From: Pseudoneurospora amorphoporcata
Lineage: Eukaryota; Ascomycota; Sordariomycetes; Sordariales; Sordariaceae
Length of the DNA: 64,000 nucleotides
Direction of reading: 5' to 3'
Assembly (NCBI GenBank): GCA_033297205.1
Contig: MU859125.1
Span: forward strand, 102,759-166,758
Both the position numbers and the translations under genes were made by a program. This document shows positions 1 through 11,337 of the stretch, one piece after another. A model generated the notes under the pieces. The model saw only the letters and a program-made list of their open reading frames with translations, ran no database searches and was not told where the DNA came from. Every line of letters starts with the position of its first letter. The stretch's first letter is position 1.

Positions 1-189
1 TGAGATTCGAGTGCCGGCATCAATATTGGCTGAGGATGGTGTTGCAGTCACAGAACACTCCCGGCTGCAACTTTGTGCCGCAATATGTACGGAGATACAG
101 CGAGACAAGACATGATCCGTACGACGGGCCACAGAAACCCGAGATGCGGCAGGAGGCAACGACAATGACGCTTGATTATATCCAAAGGC

Positions 190-2131
190 TTATAGCGACA
201 AAACACTCCTCAAAACCTCTTCGAGCTTCACCTCCGGCTTCTCAATCACCGACTGACTCCTCCATGCCACAAACCGATCCGGCCTCACCAAGACACACCC
301 GTCATCCTCCACCTCTCTCCTTTCTGCCCAGTCAAAGTACACATCCTCGTAATCCTGCTTCCACCCAATCGAGTATGCGACAACCTCGACACCCAACTTC
401 TCCCCGACCGCCTTCGCCGCGTCCTTCCACGCCTGTCCGCCTGGTCCGGTAAGTAAACAGAACCGCCGATGTCCCGCCAAGTCAATGGTCGAGATCTTCT
501 TCCCAGGCACCCGTGTGTTCAACCAAGCATGCGGCAGCCTGCGTCCGGGATACGTAGTAACCTGGAGCGTCCTGACCGTGTCCTTGGGCGCAGGCGGTGC
601 CTCTCCCTGGTCCTCTAGATAAACCGCGTTTGAGACATATTTCTGGTTCATCTCAATGCCCAAACCATGGAACTCGGTCGTTGTGTTCTCGATACCGTCG
701 CGGAACGCCTTCCTTCTCAGGCGACCCTTCTCACCAGGGTCCTCAAACTCGGCCAAGATCTCCTTCACCTTCTCCTTGTCGTCCTCCAGCAAGCCCAGCG
801 TCTTCTGCCACTCGAAATGGTCGCGCAACCCTTGATTCGCCCTGGTGACGATATCCACGCCTACCGGCTGCCTCTCCTGGTCGAAACTGTTCAGCAGCTC
901 CTTGCCCGCCTTGCCGGACATGACATAGTCGATCTTCCACGCCAAGTTGAAAGCGTCTTGGATGCAGGTATTGCTTCCCAACCCGTTAAACGGCGGATGC
1001 CGATGCGTCGCATCGCCAAAGCAGAAGACATTTCCACCATCAGAATAACGCTCCGCCACCACCTCGTTAATCCACCACTTGCTCGCATGCAGCAGCGTTA
1101 CCTCAATATTTTCATCACCAATCACCTTCTTCGCACGCGCCACGTACTCCTCGTTGGTGGCATTCATATCATCCGCCTTCAGATCGGCTCCGGGTTGGGG
1201 CAAGAAGATAAACATCCACTCGTCCCAGGCCCTGACCATCCGGACGAGACACTCCTTCCCCCAAGCCGGGTACTCCTCTTCCTCAGGGTTGATAACCCAA
1301 TGCAGGTTTCCCGACCGATTCTCTATGAGATGCGACAGATCGGCACGCACCAAGACGTTGAGCGCCAACCCCTGACCGGGCTTCTTGATGAGGGGCAGCT
1401 GCAGCTCGCGGACGACCTGGCTGCGGGCGCCGTCGCACCCGAAGAGGTAGCGCGACTGGATCAAGTATGTTTGTCCCGTGAGCTCATCGAGGACTTCGGA
1501 GAGGATGACATCCGGGGAAGGCCGAGAAAGGCGCACGTAGCGCGTGTTGAAGCGGACGGTCCAGCCGGCGTGGATGGCGCGCTTGACGAGGATGGGCTCG
1601 AGGAGGGTCTGCGGCAGGTCGATGTGGTTGCACGGGCTGGCAGTTTCGTAGGCGCCCTGCGTTCATAAGAGGAATCGTAAGTTACGTGCTTTTTTCTTCT
1701 TTTCTGACGGTGAGTAAGGGGTTAGGTAACTTACCTTATGCTTCGGATCATGACCCCACGAGTAAACTCTCGCAAACTCCTCGCCCGCCATGCTACGGCA
1801 CCACCGTGTGTGTTCCATGTGCTCGCTATCCGTCCCGGCATTTTTGCATTCTTGCTCCAGTTTGATGTCTCGTAGGCATTCAAGAGCAGCCATATTGGTG
1901 ATATGAGCCCGTGGTGTATCCGCAGTGCCGGGGGCGGCCGCGATCAAGATGCCGGTTCGTCCTGGGAGTAGGAGGCATTGTCCGTCAGCGGCAAGATCTC
2001 TTGGGGGTCTGGAGATTGTCTGGCCTACCATGAGCAGCAAGAAAGCAAGCCAGCGCAGCTCCCGCTGGTCCAGCGCCGACAATCAGCAGGTCGGTCTGGA
2101 GGACGTTGTCCTGTTTTTCAGTTTCCGTCAT
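190..2131 (-). CDS. FAD-dependent aromatic-ring (phenol-type) monooxygenase
   Basis: The predicted product is a 598-aa single-component flavin hydroxylase of the phenol 2-monooxygenase/2,4-dichlorophenol hydroxylase class, which uses NAD(P)H and O2 to hydroxylate an aromatic ring. I read three exons, 2131-2029, 1961-1735 and 1656-190. The introns are 2028-1962 (branch GCTGAC, end CCCAG) and 1734-1657 (donor GTAAGT), and the joined frame is intact (1797 nt). The start ATG at 2131 puts the Rossmann motif GAGPAG at residues 19-24. The DG motif (CDGAR) lies near residue 185 and the GD motif (FGDATH) near 324. The C-terminal part (about residues 480-598) resembles the thioredoxin-like dimerisation domain of phenol hydroxylases. 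The family is clear; the substrate is not visible, and no other aromatic-catabolism gene is adjacent. Confidence 0.88.
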
Positions 2132-4498
2132 CTTGAATCCCTCTTCTGATCTCTGTGCTTGTCTCGATGGTGTTGAGAACTTGGAAAAGGGGTCAAGATG
2201 AGCGATGGAGACGGAGACCGCCCTGGGGAACCCCTCGAGTTAAGCTATTTGAACTCCTGAGGTTTGACTGTGATCTACACTCCACGGTAGAAGGGAGAGG
2301 CCGAGCGGGCCTCGGTCCGAGTTACATTGCATCACAAGCGGAGTTGTACGTACCTTCCTAACCAAACGAGCCAAATAATGTAGCGGATCAGACAATCGAA
2401 GTCTTGGCTTGGTCATTGGTCATTGGTGTTCCCCGTTGGTGTAAGCACCCGCTTGGACTTGTGAATATCGCGGCCCTCGATCTGAGTAAGCATTACGAAG
2501 ACGACACCGGTGTAGTCTAGTTGGAAGTACCATCGATCGGAATGGGGATGGGATGTTGTGGAGTTTGGAGTTTGGAATTTGGAGAGGGAGTCCTTCGAAC
2601 CTAAGGTAGGTAGGTAGCATCCGTGGGCTTTGTATCAAGTACATACAATAAAATACTCTATAACTGCAAGTCCCAATCGTAATTCCTGTGCCCAAATTGT
2701 TTTCCATACTATGGTAAGGCCTGCTAATTGCTAAATGCAAGCCGGTTAGGCCTGGTTTGCATCTATACCTACCTAGGGTTGCTCTTTTGCTGGGAGAAGA
2801 GGATTCCGGCTCTTGGCAAGGGTTACTTGCTCACACTTTTGCTCGGGCTCCTAGTGCGCGACAGCCTAGGATGGGTCCGTGTATGGACTGGTACCACTAA
2901 TTGCAAGCACCCACCAAGTGCAAGGAAATTGGCCTGCCCCAATTGTTTACATATAATGGAAGGCAGATGACTATAGTTAATGGGAATGGAGGAATGTTCA
3001 ACATGTTTTCTACGACGCTTTCTTTTTCTTTCTACAATACTGTTGCGTTGTTTTGCAGTCATATAGCCAATTACTCTCAACGCATCAGTAGGTACTTTGT
3101 TGTGTGCCGAGGAGATCTAAGAAGAACTCGCTCTCCAACAGCCACATGACGAATCACTACCTATACATCTGCCGTGGTAAACCATGGTGTCCTGTTACTG
3201 GTTTAGACTTGCTTTTATATCAGCCATTATGAATAAGTTGATCATCAAAGCCACCCCCGCAAGATGGAACAACCGACAACTCCTCTGCATGCTTGGTCAA
3301 TTGTTGGTCAGACGCCATGTGGGGAAGTGGACGACGCACCGTTTGCAAAAAAAAGAAACCCCGCCCCCGTCGTTCGGAGACTGTGGGGTTATTAGCGGTT
3401 AGCGGCCCGGAGCTTATGGCGGGGTTATAGCGGGGTTGGGCTACAACACCCGCGGCGTCTGGCAGGGACATGGCGGGGTTTCTCCAACATCCAAATCTTG
3501 GATGTTCTCCAAACTCCACTTGATATTTCACGGATGACCAATTTCTCCAACTCTTCGTCTTCACCGCATGAAGTTTTTTTTCGATCCTGAATGCCTTCTC
3601 CTTTATCATATACTTGTGATCCTGATGTATGACACAACATCCTTTGGTGATATCCTGGTCAAGATGTCTTGAAACATTAGAGGAACCGCGGTTAATATCG
3701 ACAATGGAGATGTCTGCTAATCGCCTCATTGTCATATCCGATGCATGTCGTCTCCCATTTGTCGTTTCCCATGTCAACATGGACACTCGATCATGCCGGC
3801 ATCGCATTCCAAGATTGCCTTTCCAAGCGATCTTTTACATTTGAAACCGACGTTTACGGTTAGTTCAGGAGAAGCGGTCAACACCACCGGCACTCTCAGC
3901 GAGGACAGTCTCCGAGTGAACTTCAGAAATACACTGAAGACTTTCATTGCAGATATCAAGAGCCTGACTGACAATTGCCCCGGGGTCCTTACGTGAGTGT
4001 GCTGCTTATGAAGGACGGTTTGTTGATAAAAGCCTTTTGAGGAAACCCGCTTCTGTAGATGGTCAGCTTGACTCTGAATATTGCTCCCGGGACATCCAAA
4101 GCAACTCGAACTCCAGCCGTCCTTACACCGGGCACATGCGGCCAAAGTTCGTTCCTTCCTCCGGCGGCCGCTCCAGCTTCTGTTCATTTCTGTTCGGATT
4201 CCCTTCACCTACGTAGCCGCCTTCCATGTCCCACTTCTTCCCTGAGGAACAAAATGGAATCTTCGGATCTCCGCATCCCATCTTCCATTCCGACACCTTG
4301 CCATACTACTCCCAAATCCGTACGCTGCCCCCCTTTCTGCAAGCGCAGCACACGTCGCGACAACGAGATCTTCACCCTAAAAGAACACCCTTGGCGTTTC
4401 TTTCCTTCCTCTTGTCGCTGTCCTTTGCGACAGAAGAACAACAGGCGTGATGACTAACGAAGAGTCCCGTCCTCTGCCCGGCACTCGCGACTCCAATA
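2132..4498. other. Gene-poor intergenic stretch
   Basis: I see no convincing gene here. A GGTAGGTAGGTAG microsatellite lies near 2605-2617. Two loosely similar blocks near 2690-2725 and 2930-2960 share CCAATTGTTT-like text. Open frames on both strands at 3220-4210 look like remnants or chance: they are broken, lack coherent splice signals and resemble no family I know. Any upstream exon of the 4499 candidate would lie here. Confidence 0.4.
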
Positions 4499-5542
4499 AT
4501 GGCGATTCCGCCAATCACGACCCCGCTGATCACAAAACCAATGATTTGTGAGATCGACGAGGATCTCTGGTTTGATCTTGAGCTTTTCTCAGATTCCGCA
4601 TTCTGCATCCCATGGTTCTTCTAAGACACACGCATACTAACTCACGCATCTAACTTCAGGCAACCCAGTAACAGGTCACTACGTATGGGGCTCTGTCAAT
4701 GGTCAGCCTGTAGAACGCTGGAGTTTGTTCCACTTCCAACACCTCCGGTCTGTTTACGTATCTGTTTATACTGAGACAACCGCGACAGTCACTGCGAAAG
4801 GAAGGGACAACGCGGGATATGAGATTCAAGCGGGTGAGGATCGAATCTGCTTCCGATTTCGCTGCCTGGACGATGAGAACATGTTACGGCTCTTCACCTC
4901 TTGGGAAGACATTCTGAGGCTACACTCACGCGCCAGCCAGGGTACAGCCGCTGGACAGACCGCTACTACTGAGAATACCGTCGCCGAGAACACCGTCGCC
5001 GAGTCTGCTTCCGAAAACTCTTCTACCGAGAATCTCACCGAGGAGACCGACGAAGTGGCTACCGACACGAACAAAGACGACGACAGCACTGCCGTTGAAG
5101 CAGCCGTCGAGGGCAGTGCCGCTGGAATGGTCAAATTTGTCCTCGGTTCTTACTTGTATTGCCCCCTTAGACTGCCTCCTCGGCCACACCGTATTGACTT
5201 CACCTGGCGTGAGGATCTGAACCAGTTCGGTCTCTGGGTTTTGGCCCTTGGTTTCTCGGTCATAAGCTGGATGGGGGTAATTTTGCGTTCCATCCACAAT
5301 ATTCTGTTATTTCTTCTCATTGTTGGAGACACTTTTGGCTTGGGAGGGGCCACGCCGCTACTCTGGAGCCTCACCTTTGGATGGGGCCGCCCGCGAGGGC
5401 AGTCTGGCCTAGAAGCTACGAAGGTGAAGCCGCGGAGCAGAAACATATTGCCGCTTATGACAGACTAACGGCCGAGTACAACGGGCAGGTTGAACAACTT
5501 CGCCTTCAGCGAGAGGCGAGGAGGATTGCGTGGATGGGGTAG
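4499..5542 (+). CDS. Unrecognised multi-exon candidate protein with a membrane-like segment
   Basis: This is a candidate gene of unknown function. A short first exon (4499-4547) starts MAIPPITTPLI. It joins at a GTGAG donor and a CTAAC...TTCAG acceptor (intron 4548-4659) to a long open frame reading CNPVTGHYVWGSVNGQPVE. That frame continues through an acidic, Thr/Glu/Ala-rich stretch (about 4930-5110) into a hydrophobic segment near 5225-5330. A different frame from about 5410 to the stop at 5540-5542 reads like a charged helical C-terminus (EAAEQKHIAAYDRL), so at least one more intron or a frameshift lies between 5250 and 5410. I could not place it with confidence. Alternatively the protein ends at 5468. 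The residue patterns look coding, but I recognise no family. Confidence 0.4.
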
Positions 5543-6164
5543 ATATCCATGGAAGGCATTGGGAGCTGCATGTCAGGATACTGAGGTTTTGAGTACTTGG
5601 ATAAACGAGTGTTTATTGGTCATGCATGGAGATTGTAAGAGCTATCATTTGGCCGCGGGGCAGTTGTCTCGGTCTCATTTGTACATCATTGTCTTAGCAC
5701 CCGCTGCTCATCAAGCGATTCATAAGTGTGAACGCTCCTAGTTTGCTCACACGTTTTTTTCTGCGCCAGTCGCCATTAGCAAGACAAAGACACCCGTCTC
5801 TAACTGGTTATATAGGCTCATTCTTAGCGACGCGCGAAGACTGCATTCGCGTATAAAGCAGGTTTACAACTCCTGCGCTCAAGGATGAGTTCAAGGAGTC
5901 AATCATCGAAACCCGCGAAAATACCTCCCATCGAGGTATAAGACACAGCATCAGCAAAAACGAAGCCGAAAGCCACTCCAAGCAACCAAATAATAGTACG
6001 ATACACTACAACCTAGCATATACCACCCAATGAATCTATATCCAGGTTATAGACCAGCCACGATACTACTAAAATTCTACTTCCACCCCTTCTACCACTT
6101 TAGTAACATCAGCCTCCTCTGCTCGCTTCACCAAATCAGACGAGCTCAGGAAAAGAAAGCAATT
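5543..6164. other. Intergenic, presumed promoter of the small Cys-rich gene
   Basis: I see no coding frame here that looks real. The stretch contains the 3' flank of the preceding candidate and the region upstream of the ATG at 6165. No specific regulatory motif was recognised. Confidence 0.35.
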
Positions 6165-6377
6165 ATGTGCTACGAAACCAAGTGCATCTGCCCAAGCTGC
6201 CACGGCACCAACGGCGAGAAAGTCGAGTCGTGCTCGGAGGTGCTCATCGGAGACAAGAAGGTTGCCATGGGTCGCTGCAGCAAGGGCTGGGAAACTGTTG
6301 AAAAGATGGGTCGGTTCGCATGTTGTGGTTGTGAGAGCCGGAGAGAAGCCTGGAGACGAAGGTTGATGGGGTTGTAA
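6165..6377 (+). CDS. Small cysteine-rich protein, 70 aa
   Basis: This single-exon frame encodes 70 residues with nine cysteines (residues 2, 7, 9, 12, 23, 38, 53, 54 and 56). It begins MCYETKCICPSCHG and has a basic tail (RREAWRRRL). There is no signal peptide or membrane segment, so if real it is probably cytosolic or nuclear. The spacing of Cys pairs suggests metal binding, but no standard zinc-finger spacing fits. Short fungal proteins starting MCYE or MCFE with dispersed Cys are common in ascomycetes and mostly of unknown role, and I place this one with them only loosely. The start is the first ATG, with ATT just before it. Length and composition support a real gene, but expression evidence is not visible from sequence. 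Confidence 0.5.
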   Translation: MCYETKCICPSCHGTNGEKVESCSEVLIGDKKVAMGRCSKGWETVEKMGRFACCGCESRREAWRRRLMGL

Positions 6378-6963
6378 TGAGCCAGCTGGGGTGACAACAC
6401 GGTAGGCGCAGCTGAAAGCCGTCTTCAAGCTCAAAGAAGGATAAGGGAAGACGGGGAAGGGTGGAAGAAAAAAAGCGATGGGATGAATGATCGTATAAAG
6501 GGACAGATGGGAAAGAGAGAACGGCTTTGTCTGTGGCTTACATACGGTCTTACTGGGTCAACTGCAAGCAACAATGGCATGAATGGACCATCCACACAGG
6601 GTGTAAAGTCATATGTACACAGGGCATCAGCCCTGTTAGCGAGGGACTTCACAACGTACTCTTTCGCAACTCAACCAATATTCCACCGATTTTCGCGCAA
6701 GAAGTTGGTATCAACCCGATGCGTTTTCCCCATTTGATGCACTCTCTCCCATTTTCTGTTTTGCACGTGGTTATCCCGTTGTTTTTTCGTTAAGTTTTGC
6801 AGACCCCTGTCACAAGAACCGCGCTAACAAACTTACCACGACTGATCACTACACGAAACCTTTCCCCTCAGACTTGAGGTTCAGCAAGAAATTAAGAGAA
6901 GTGCCGTGTATTGAAGCAGAATGGCAAAAAAGACATAAGGAGAAAAAAAAGCCAAAAGAATAT

Positions 6964-7035
6964 TAGCTGCAACTCGTTTCGATCGAGTGACCTCCGGGTT
7001 ATGAGCCCGGCGCGCTTCCGCTGCGCCATGCAGCT
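6964..7035 (-). tRNA. Initiator tRNA-Met (CAT), intronless
   Basis: A 72-nt cloverleaf on the minus strand. The acceptor AGCTGCA/TGCAGCT pairs over 7 bp with an A1:T72 pair and discriminator A. The D arm is of the GGCGCAGCGGAAGCGC type. The anticodon stem carries three G:C pairs (GGG/CCC) below the loop CTCATAA, with anticodon CAT. The T loop is ATCGAAA, with A54 and A60 in place of the usual T54. These are the classic eukaryotic initiator identity features, so this is initiator rather than elongator Met. There is no intron. Runs of A on the plus strand at 6955-6958 and 6943-6950 give the T runs that would terminate RNA polymerase III. Confidence 0.93.
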
Positions 7036-8065
7036 GTTTTTATTGTGTCGATGAATACGTAGGTACCTGACATTATAATATCTTCAAGTCCATCACGCTC
7101 TCGCACTTCCTTTGCCTTGTGGTTCATGCTTGTGCACTCTGTTCATGTCTTCCCCCCTTTCTTTCGTCCACCGAGTGCTGTGCTTACTTGAACATTCGGT
7201 TACTATTTGGTTGCGCGAAGAATCTTTGAGCAGACAAAAGGCCGAGATGATTCTAATCCGATGTGGCTTTGAGCATTGGGCATAGGGTATATGAGCCACA
7301 ACATCACGGACAATAGGAAAGCAGTAAGAATCTTGCAATGAACAAGGTACGTTGAACTTTATTTTCGTTATGTTACATGTATCGCAACCTGTATTACGAT
7401 GATCGCTTGCCACCGAAGTCTTAAAAGCCTGGCTCTTCACCCATCTGATCTCGCTTCTTCTCTAAAACACCAACAAGCTGTCATCCCATGTCACCTACCG
7501 CCACCAACAATTACAACTACACTTGCTCCCATTCTTGCCGGCACGCTTCGGTGTTGACCTTTACACTGCTGCACTGTAATTGTACGTAGAAAGAGAGTGG
7601 TAGAATAGTGAATCAGTGAACAATGGCACGAGGAAGAACATGAACGGTTGAATAGCAGCCCAAGTAACACTTCCTATCAGACCTTTGGGTACAAAACTCG
7701 ATTGCAAATTGAGGACTTACTCCCCTTCACCTTTTCCCCCACCCTTTTCACCAACATCAACAACGATAATCCTGTAAAGGTCTTTGTCGACGATGATTGT
7801 CATTCGCTCTAACAGTCAGTACCTCTACTCAGTACATGTATCAACCATCTTGCGATCAACTTTGACCCAAGTGGACTTTAACCCATGTGGACGTCAAAGT
7901 GTTAAACTCAACCTCAACATTCTCTCACTTACCACCCCAGTCAGTCCATCCTCCATATTCACACAACACTAACCTCGGCCTTCCAGTCACCACCTCAGAG
8001 CCACCACCAAGACAAACAATCCGCATCTCCCAAACCAGCTTGAAGCGACGAGCAACGAAGAAAAT
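7036..8065. other. Intergenic, possible upstream exons of the 8066 candidate
   Basis: No confident gene. A splice-like pattern (GTCAGT donor near 7937, ACTAAC then CCAG ending near 7983) precedes a frame that runs into the 8066 open frame, so an upstream exon around 7790-7935 is possible. Confidence 0.3.
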
Positions 8066-8446
8066 ATGGCCGAATACATGAAAACCCAGCGTAAAGCCGA
8101 AGTCGAAGCCCGCATGGCGCGTGAGCTTGAGCATGAGCTTGCTTAGCATGAGGGATATGACAATGACAATGGCAACGAGGGCAACGAGGGCAACGGGGGC
8201 AATGGCAACGGCAACGGAAACAGCAGGGACGATAGAAGGCTGCGCTTCGAAGCGGGTAGTGCCGAGGAGAGGTATGTCATGATGTTGCTGCTTATGGAGT
8301 TTGTGAGTGGGCTTTTGATTGAGGGACAAGGAGCGTGGATCGCAGCTCACTTGAGTAGAGATAGTTTGGGAGAGGGGTTGGGAGATCATGAGACCATGAG
8401 GATGGGTGGAAAGGAAAGCAGGACTGAGTTGGTGAGGAGAAAATAA
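8066..8446 (+). CDS. Candidate gene with an in-frame TAG; charged and Asn/Gly-rich
   Basis: From the ATG at 8066 the frame reads a charged helix (MAEYMKTQRKAEVEARMARE) and meets TAG at 8144-8146. The same frame then stays open to TAA at 8444-8446 with an Asn/Gly/Glu repeat, a basic patch (RDDRRLRFEAG) and a hydrophobic helix (VMMLLLMEFVSGLL). Composition on both sides of the stop looks coding. The stop is one C-to-T change from CAG (a CpA site). Alternatively the TAG could be the end of an intron (CTTGCTTAG), but the only good donor nearby (GTGAGC at 8121) would make it just 26 nt. A perfect GTATGT donor at 8272 suggests the 3' half may be intronic. No family recognised. It may be a decayed gene or a mis-framed multi-exon gene. 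Confidence 0.3.
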
Positions 8447-8489
8447 AATGGCAGAAAGGCGGAAAACAGGATGTCAATATGGAAACCAG

Positions 8490-9715
8490 CTACAGAGTTC
8501 AGCGCAGGCAACAAAAGGAATTTACCCTCTCTGTCGACTGTCGGAGGCTTATACATGAGTATCGCATCCAGTATCGCATCGAAGAGGACGGGAACTGCCA
8601 AAGATCGTATGCAAGGAAGGTTAGCACACAGGAACTTTGGTGTTTCAAATCGACGCAAACACCACCAGCAGAGATCGTTTTCTTTCCAGTTTGCTTTCAG
8701 AAGATTAACGAGAATAAAGTTGTTCCTCAATTTTCCTTGTGTGGTCTTGACTTTGACCTATGTTATGAAGTCTAATTAAGTTCATCATTTTTGGACACTG
8801 GCTTGGTTCGTCGAAATCGAACTCGCTCGTGAGTTAACACATTGGTAAGAAAAACGACTTGCCTATTCTTGGGCCTGCGCAAGGCTTCAACCGCTTGCGT
8901 TAGAAAGCGTAGCAGGAGGATGGTGAGTTAGAAAGTGGGCAAGCAGGTAAAAAGGAAATGGCCTCTCGGTCGGAGGCTTATACATGAGCCCAGGTGCTAG
9001 GATCTTATCTAGCACGGAGAGGAAGGGAACTGCCGAAGATATCATAACGCAAGGTTAGCACACAGGAACTTTGGTGTCTTCCAAATGCAAACAACACTCA
9101 GCTAGCAAAGATATTCTTCCAATTGCCTTCAGATTAACGAGATAAAAGTTCTTCGTCATTTGTTCCCTATGTGTGGTCTAGACTTTGACCGATTATCGGA
9201 GTATAATTAAGATCATCATTCGGACGCTGGCCGCTTCGTCGCGGCGGGGAATTGAACTCGCGTGATCGTGAGTTAACACATGAAGAAAAACAACTTGCCT
9301 GATGTTTATCGGCTGTGCGGCTTGCAGGCATCATGGCGCTGGTGACAAGTTAGGAAATGCGCAGGCAAAAAGGACATAATGACCTCTCTAAGAGAGATGG
9401 AAAAAAAGGATCAGACACCATCATGGATGTTAGAGAATCTGTATTGCATTCAAGGTTAGCACTCTAGAATATACAGAAGACATTCACATAGTTTCGCTAA
9501 AGTTGAAAGCCGATGTTATGTTTCAGGTGTATTTGACAAGGTTTGTCGTCATTTGGTATGGTGGTCTTGACTTTTGACCTCATTGGAGTCTAATTAAAGT
9601 GCATCATGTTGTTGGCCATCGGCTTTGGTGGGGAATCGAACTCTATCCTAAAGGGAAACCAACTTGCCTTTTGGTGTCTGCGCGCGTACCGCTACGCCAT
9701 GGTGCCGGATTTTAC
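8490..9715 (-). repeat. Three diverged tandem repeats (about 420 bp each) with tRNA-like modules
   Basis: Three tandem units are visible, roughly 8490-8930, 8931-9350 and 9351-9715. Shared blocks, in order, are a GCAGG..AAAAGGA..CCTCTC block, TCGGAGGCTTATACATGAG (units 1 and 2 at 8541 and 8970), AAGGTTAGCAC, GTGGTCT.GACTTTGACC, TCTAATTAA.TTCATCAT, and a tRNA-like module. Read on the minus strand, each module has a B-box-like GAGTTCGATTCC (one base varies) and a conserved AGGCAAGTYG. Units 1 and 2 have a GTGTTAACTCAC mini-hairpin placed like the variable arm of a class II tRNA. Only unit 3 keeps a good A box (TGGCGTAGCGG). The units are either segmental duplications of a tRNA locus now decayed, or tRNA-derived SINE-like elements in tandem. 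Confidence 0.7.
9625..9707 (-). pseudogene. tRNA-like pseudogene in repeat unit 3
   Basis: On the minus strand this reads GGCACCATGGCGTAGCGG at the 5' side (A-box match) and AGAGTTCGATTCCCC at the 3' side (B-box match), about 60 nt apart. I cannot fold a complete cloverleaf: the acceptor ends do not pair well and the anticodon stem is unclear. The distance between boxes suits a class II (Leu/Ser-type) or intron-bearing tRNA. It is best treated as a tRNA relic or SINE head. Confidence 0.45.
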
Positions 9716-10024
9716 CTAGGTACTAGTGGTTAAAAAACAAAATATGTAGGGGATGTTGATAAACTAGAAGATTTATGAAAAAAAAGGGTGTTGTAGCAAG
9801 AAAGAATTTTCAGTGGTTGCAAGTGTTTGTGATGGAATGGCACTGGGCGATAGCAATGGAATGTTATGGACGGACGTCACTGGGTGTTGGTTTTGGAAGA
9901 GAGAGACAGACATGCAAAGCGTTTTCTGTTACTCGATTTTGGCCTTTTGTATTCATCACCAAATTGTGGGCATGCAAGACATGTTCTTACCCTACATATT
10001 CACGAGCCACCACTTCCCAGTTCG

Positions 10025-10050
10025 TTTTTTTTTTTTTTTTTTTTTTTTTT
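10025..10050. repeat. Poly-T tract, T26
   Basis: An uninterrupted run of 26 T residues, 0.3 kb before an A44 run. The two are in inverted orientation. Confidence 0.95.
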
Positions 10051-10357
10051 GGTTGGATTTTGGAGGCCAGCTGCATTTGCTTTGGCGGATGAAAAGCGAC
10101 GGGACGTGCATCGATGAAGATTACGGCGACCATGCAGAAACCTGCCTCTGTTCAAGAAATCGTCATTGCTGCTGCCTGTTTTCTCTTAACAGAGAGATTC
10201 TGAACCAGAACTTCCTAAATTGTCATGTTGACTTTGCTAGTTTGTCCGTGGGAACTTGTGTCATTGTGAAATCATAGTGTTGATGGTGAGAGCAATGGAT
10301 TCAGGGGCCAATGCAACGCTGAGTGACGACACAAAACCATGTGAACAACAACAACAA

Positions 10358-10358
<1 letters not shown>

Positions 10359-10402
<44 letters not shown>
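10359..10402. repeat. Poly-A tract, A44, preceded by a CAA repeat
   Basis: An uninterrupted run of about 44 A residues directly after a short (CAA)n run. The exact length in the genome is uncertain because such tracts are poorly sequenced. Confidence 0.95.
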
Positions 10403-10404
<2 letters not shown>

Positions 10405-11337
10405 GAAAATGTCACGGATCAGATTGACCTTCTCGTTGCTATTCCCGAAAGCCGCGTGGCAGTTACTCTTTCTGTCGCCATTGCCAGATTGAGCTGTTAA
10501 ACAGATTGAGGAGGCAAGGAGCTCCAAGGTCCCATGAAATGTTAGCTGTTAGCTGTTGGTCAGTAGTCGTTGTACCGTGCGCGTTCTAGAACACAACATT
10601 CCATGTCAGAGGAAGCTCAAAAAAACAAAGGGTCCTGTCCCACACCATTTCGAGCCCCAACGTTCTAGAAGCCGGGCCGCAGCTGCTTTGTGACGTCCAA
10701 CAGAGCTCATTGCTCGATTGACTTCGACCGCTGTGTGTGCGCGAAGCTTTTTGGCGCGAGTTATGAGATGGAGTGTTTTCATGGAGGTTGCATCCAAATC
10801 TGAATTTCTCAAAGTCCGGCGCCAAGTGCAAAAATTTGCAACATTAATATTCTGCCGGTGGACGAAAATCCTCAAGGTCGACGGTCTCGGACGGTCGGAC
10901 GGTCGGGCGGTCGGCAGGACGGGTTCGATAACGGATCGATACTGTAAGTAACGGGGCCGAGGCGGGGAATGTGCCGCTAAGATTTTGTAGACTCCACTTA
11001 TCGTCTCATGTTGCCTTGAACCCCGGTCGCAATGACGCCAACCTTGGCAGGACTCTTCCTTCTTTCCCTTACCAAGCTGCTTGGCAGATCCAGGCCACCA
11101 ATCGCTTCCCAGCTGGCCAGCAGCGGATGGGGGAAGCGTGGAGCGTGGTGCTCGGATGTGACGGCACTGGGCTGGCTTGCCCATGACGTCACGGGCCAAA
11201 GTCCACGGTACAAAACGGATTGCGCCCGCATTTGAAGCGTCTTATTTCATACATTGTGATTGCTGGGCTTGGGGGTCTTGGCCAGATCATTCATATTTTT
11301 TCTAATTACTTTTTTCCCCTCGTCGTCGGCTTGTCGT

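Noticed and set aside
667..1668. 333-aa + strand frame opposite the FAD monooxygenase
   Set aside because: Shadow frame; the minus strand carries the FAD motifs.
3220..3807. Minus-strand 195-aa frame containing VDINRGSSNVSRHLDQDITK, which I considered as a possible HET-s-like amyloid motif
   Set aside because: The match to known HRAM patterns is loose, it occurs once rather than as paired repeats, no NLR or HeLo gene is adjacent, and neighbouring frames look equally coding-like. Probably chance or a decayed gene.
4372..4608. Minus-strand frame with a hydrophobic run (IIGFVISGVVIGGIAIIGV), a possible small membrane protein
   Set aside because: It overlaps the better spliced + strand candidate and has no supporting downstream exon or family. 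Not excluded, but not supportable.
10606..11199. 197-aa minus-strand open frame upstream of prp24
   Set aside because: Arg/Ser-rich with no pattern, and no splice or start context; typical of GC-rich chance frames.
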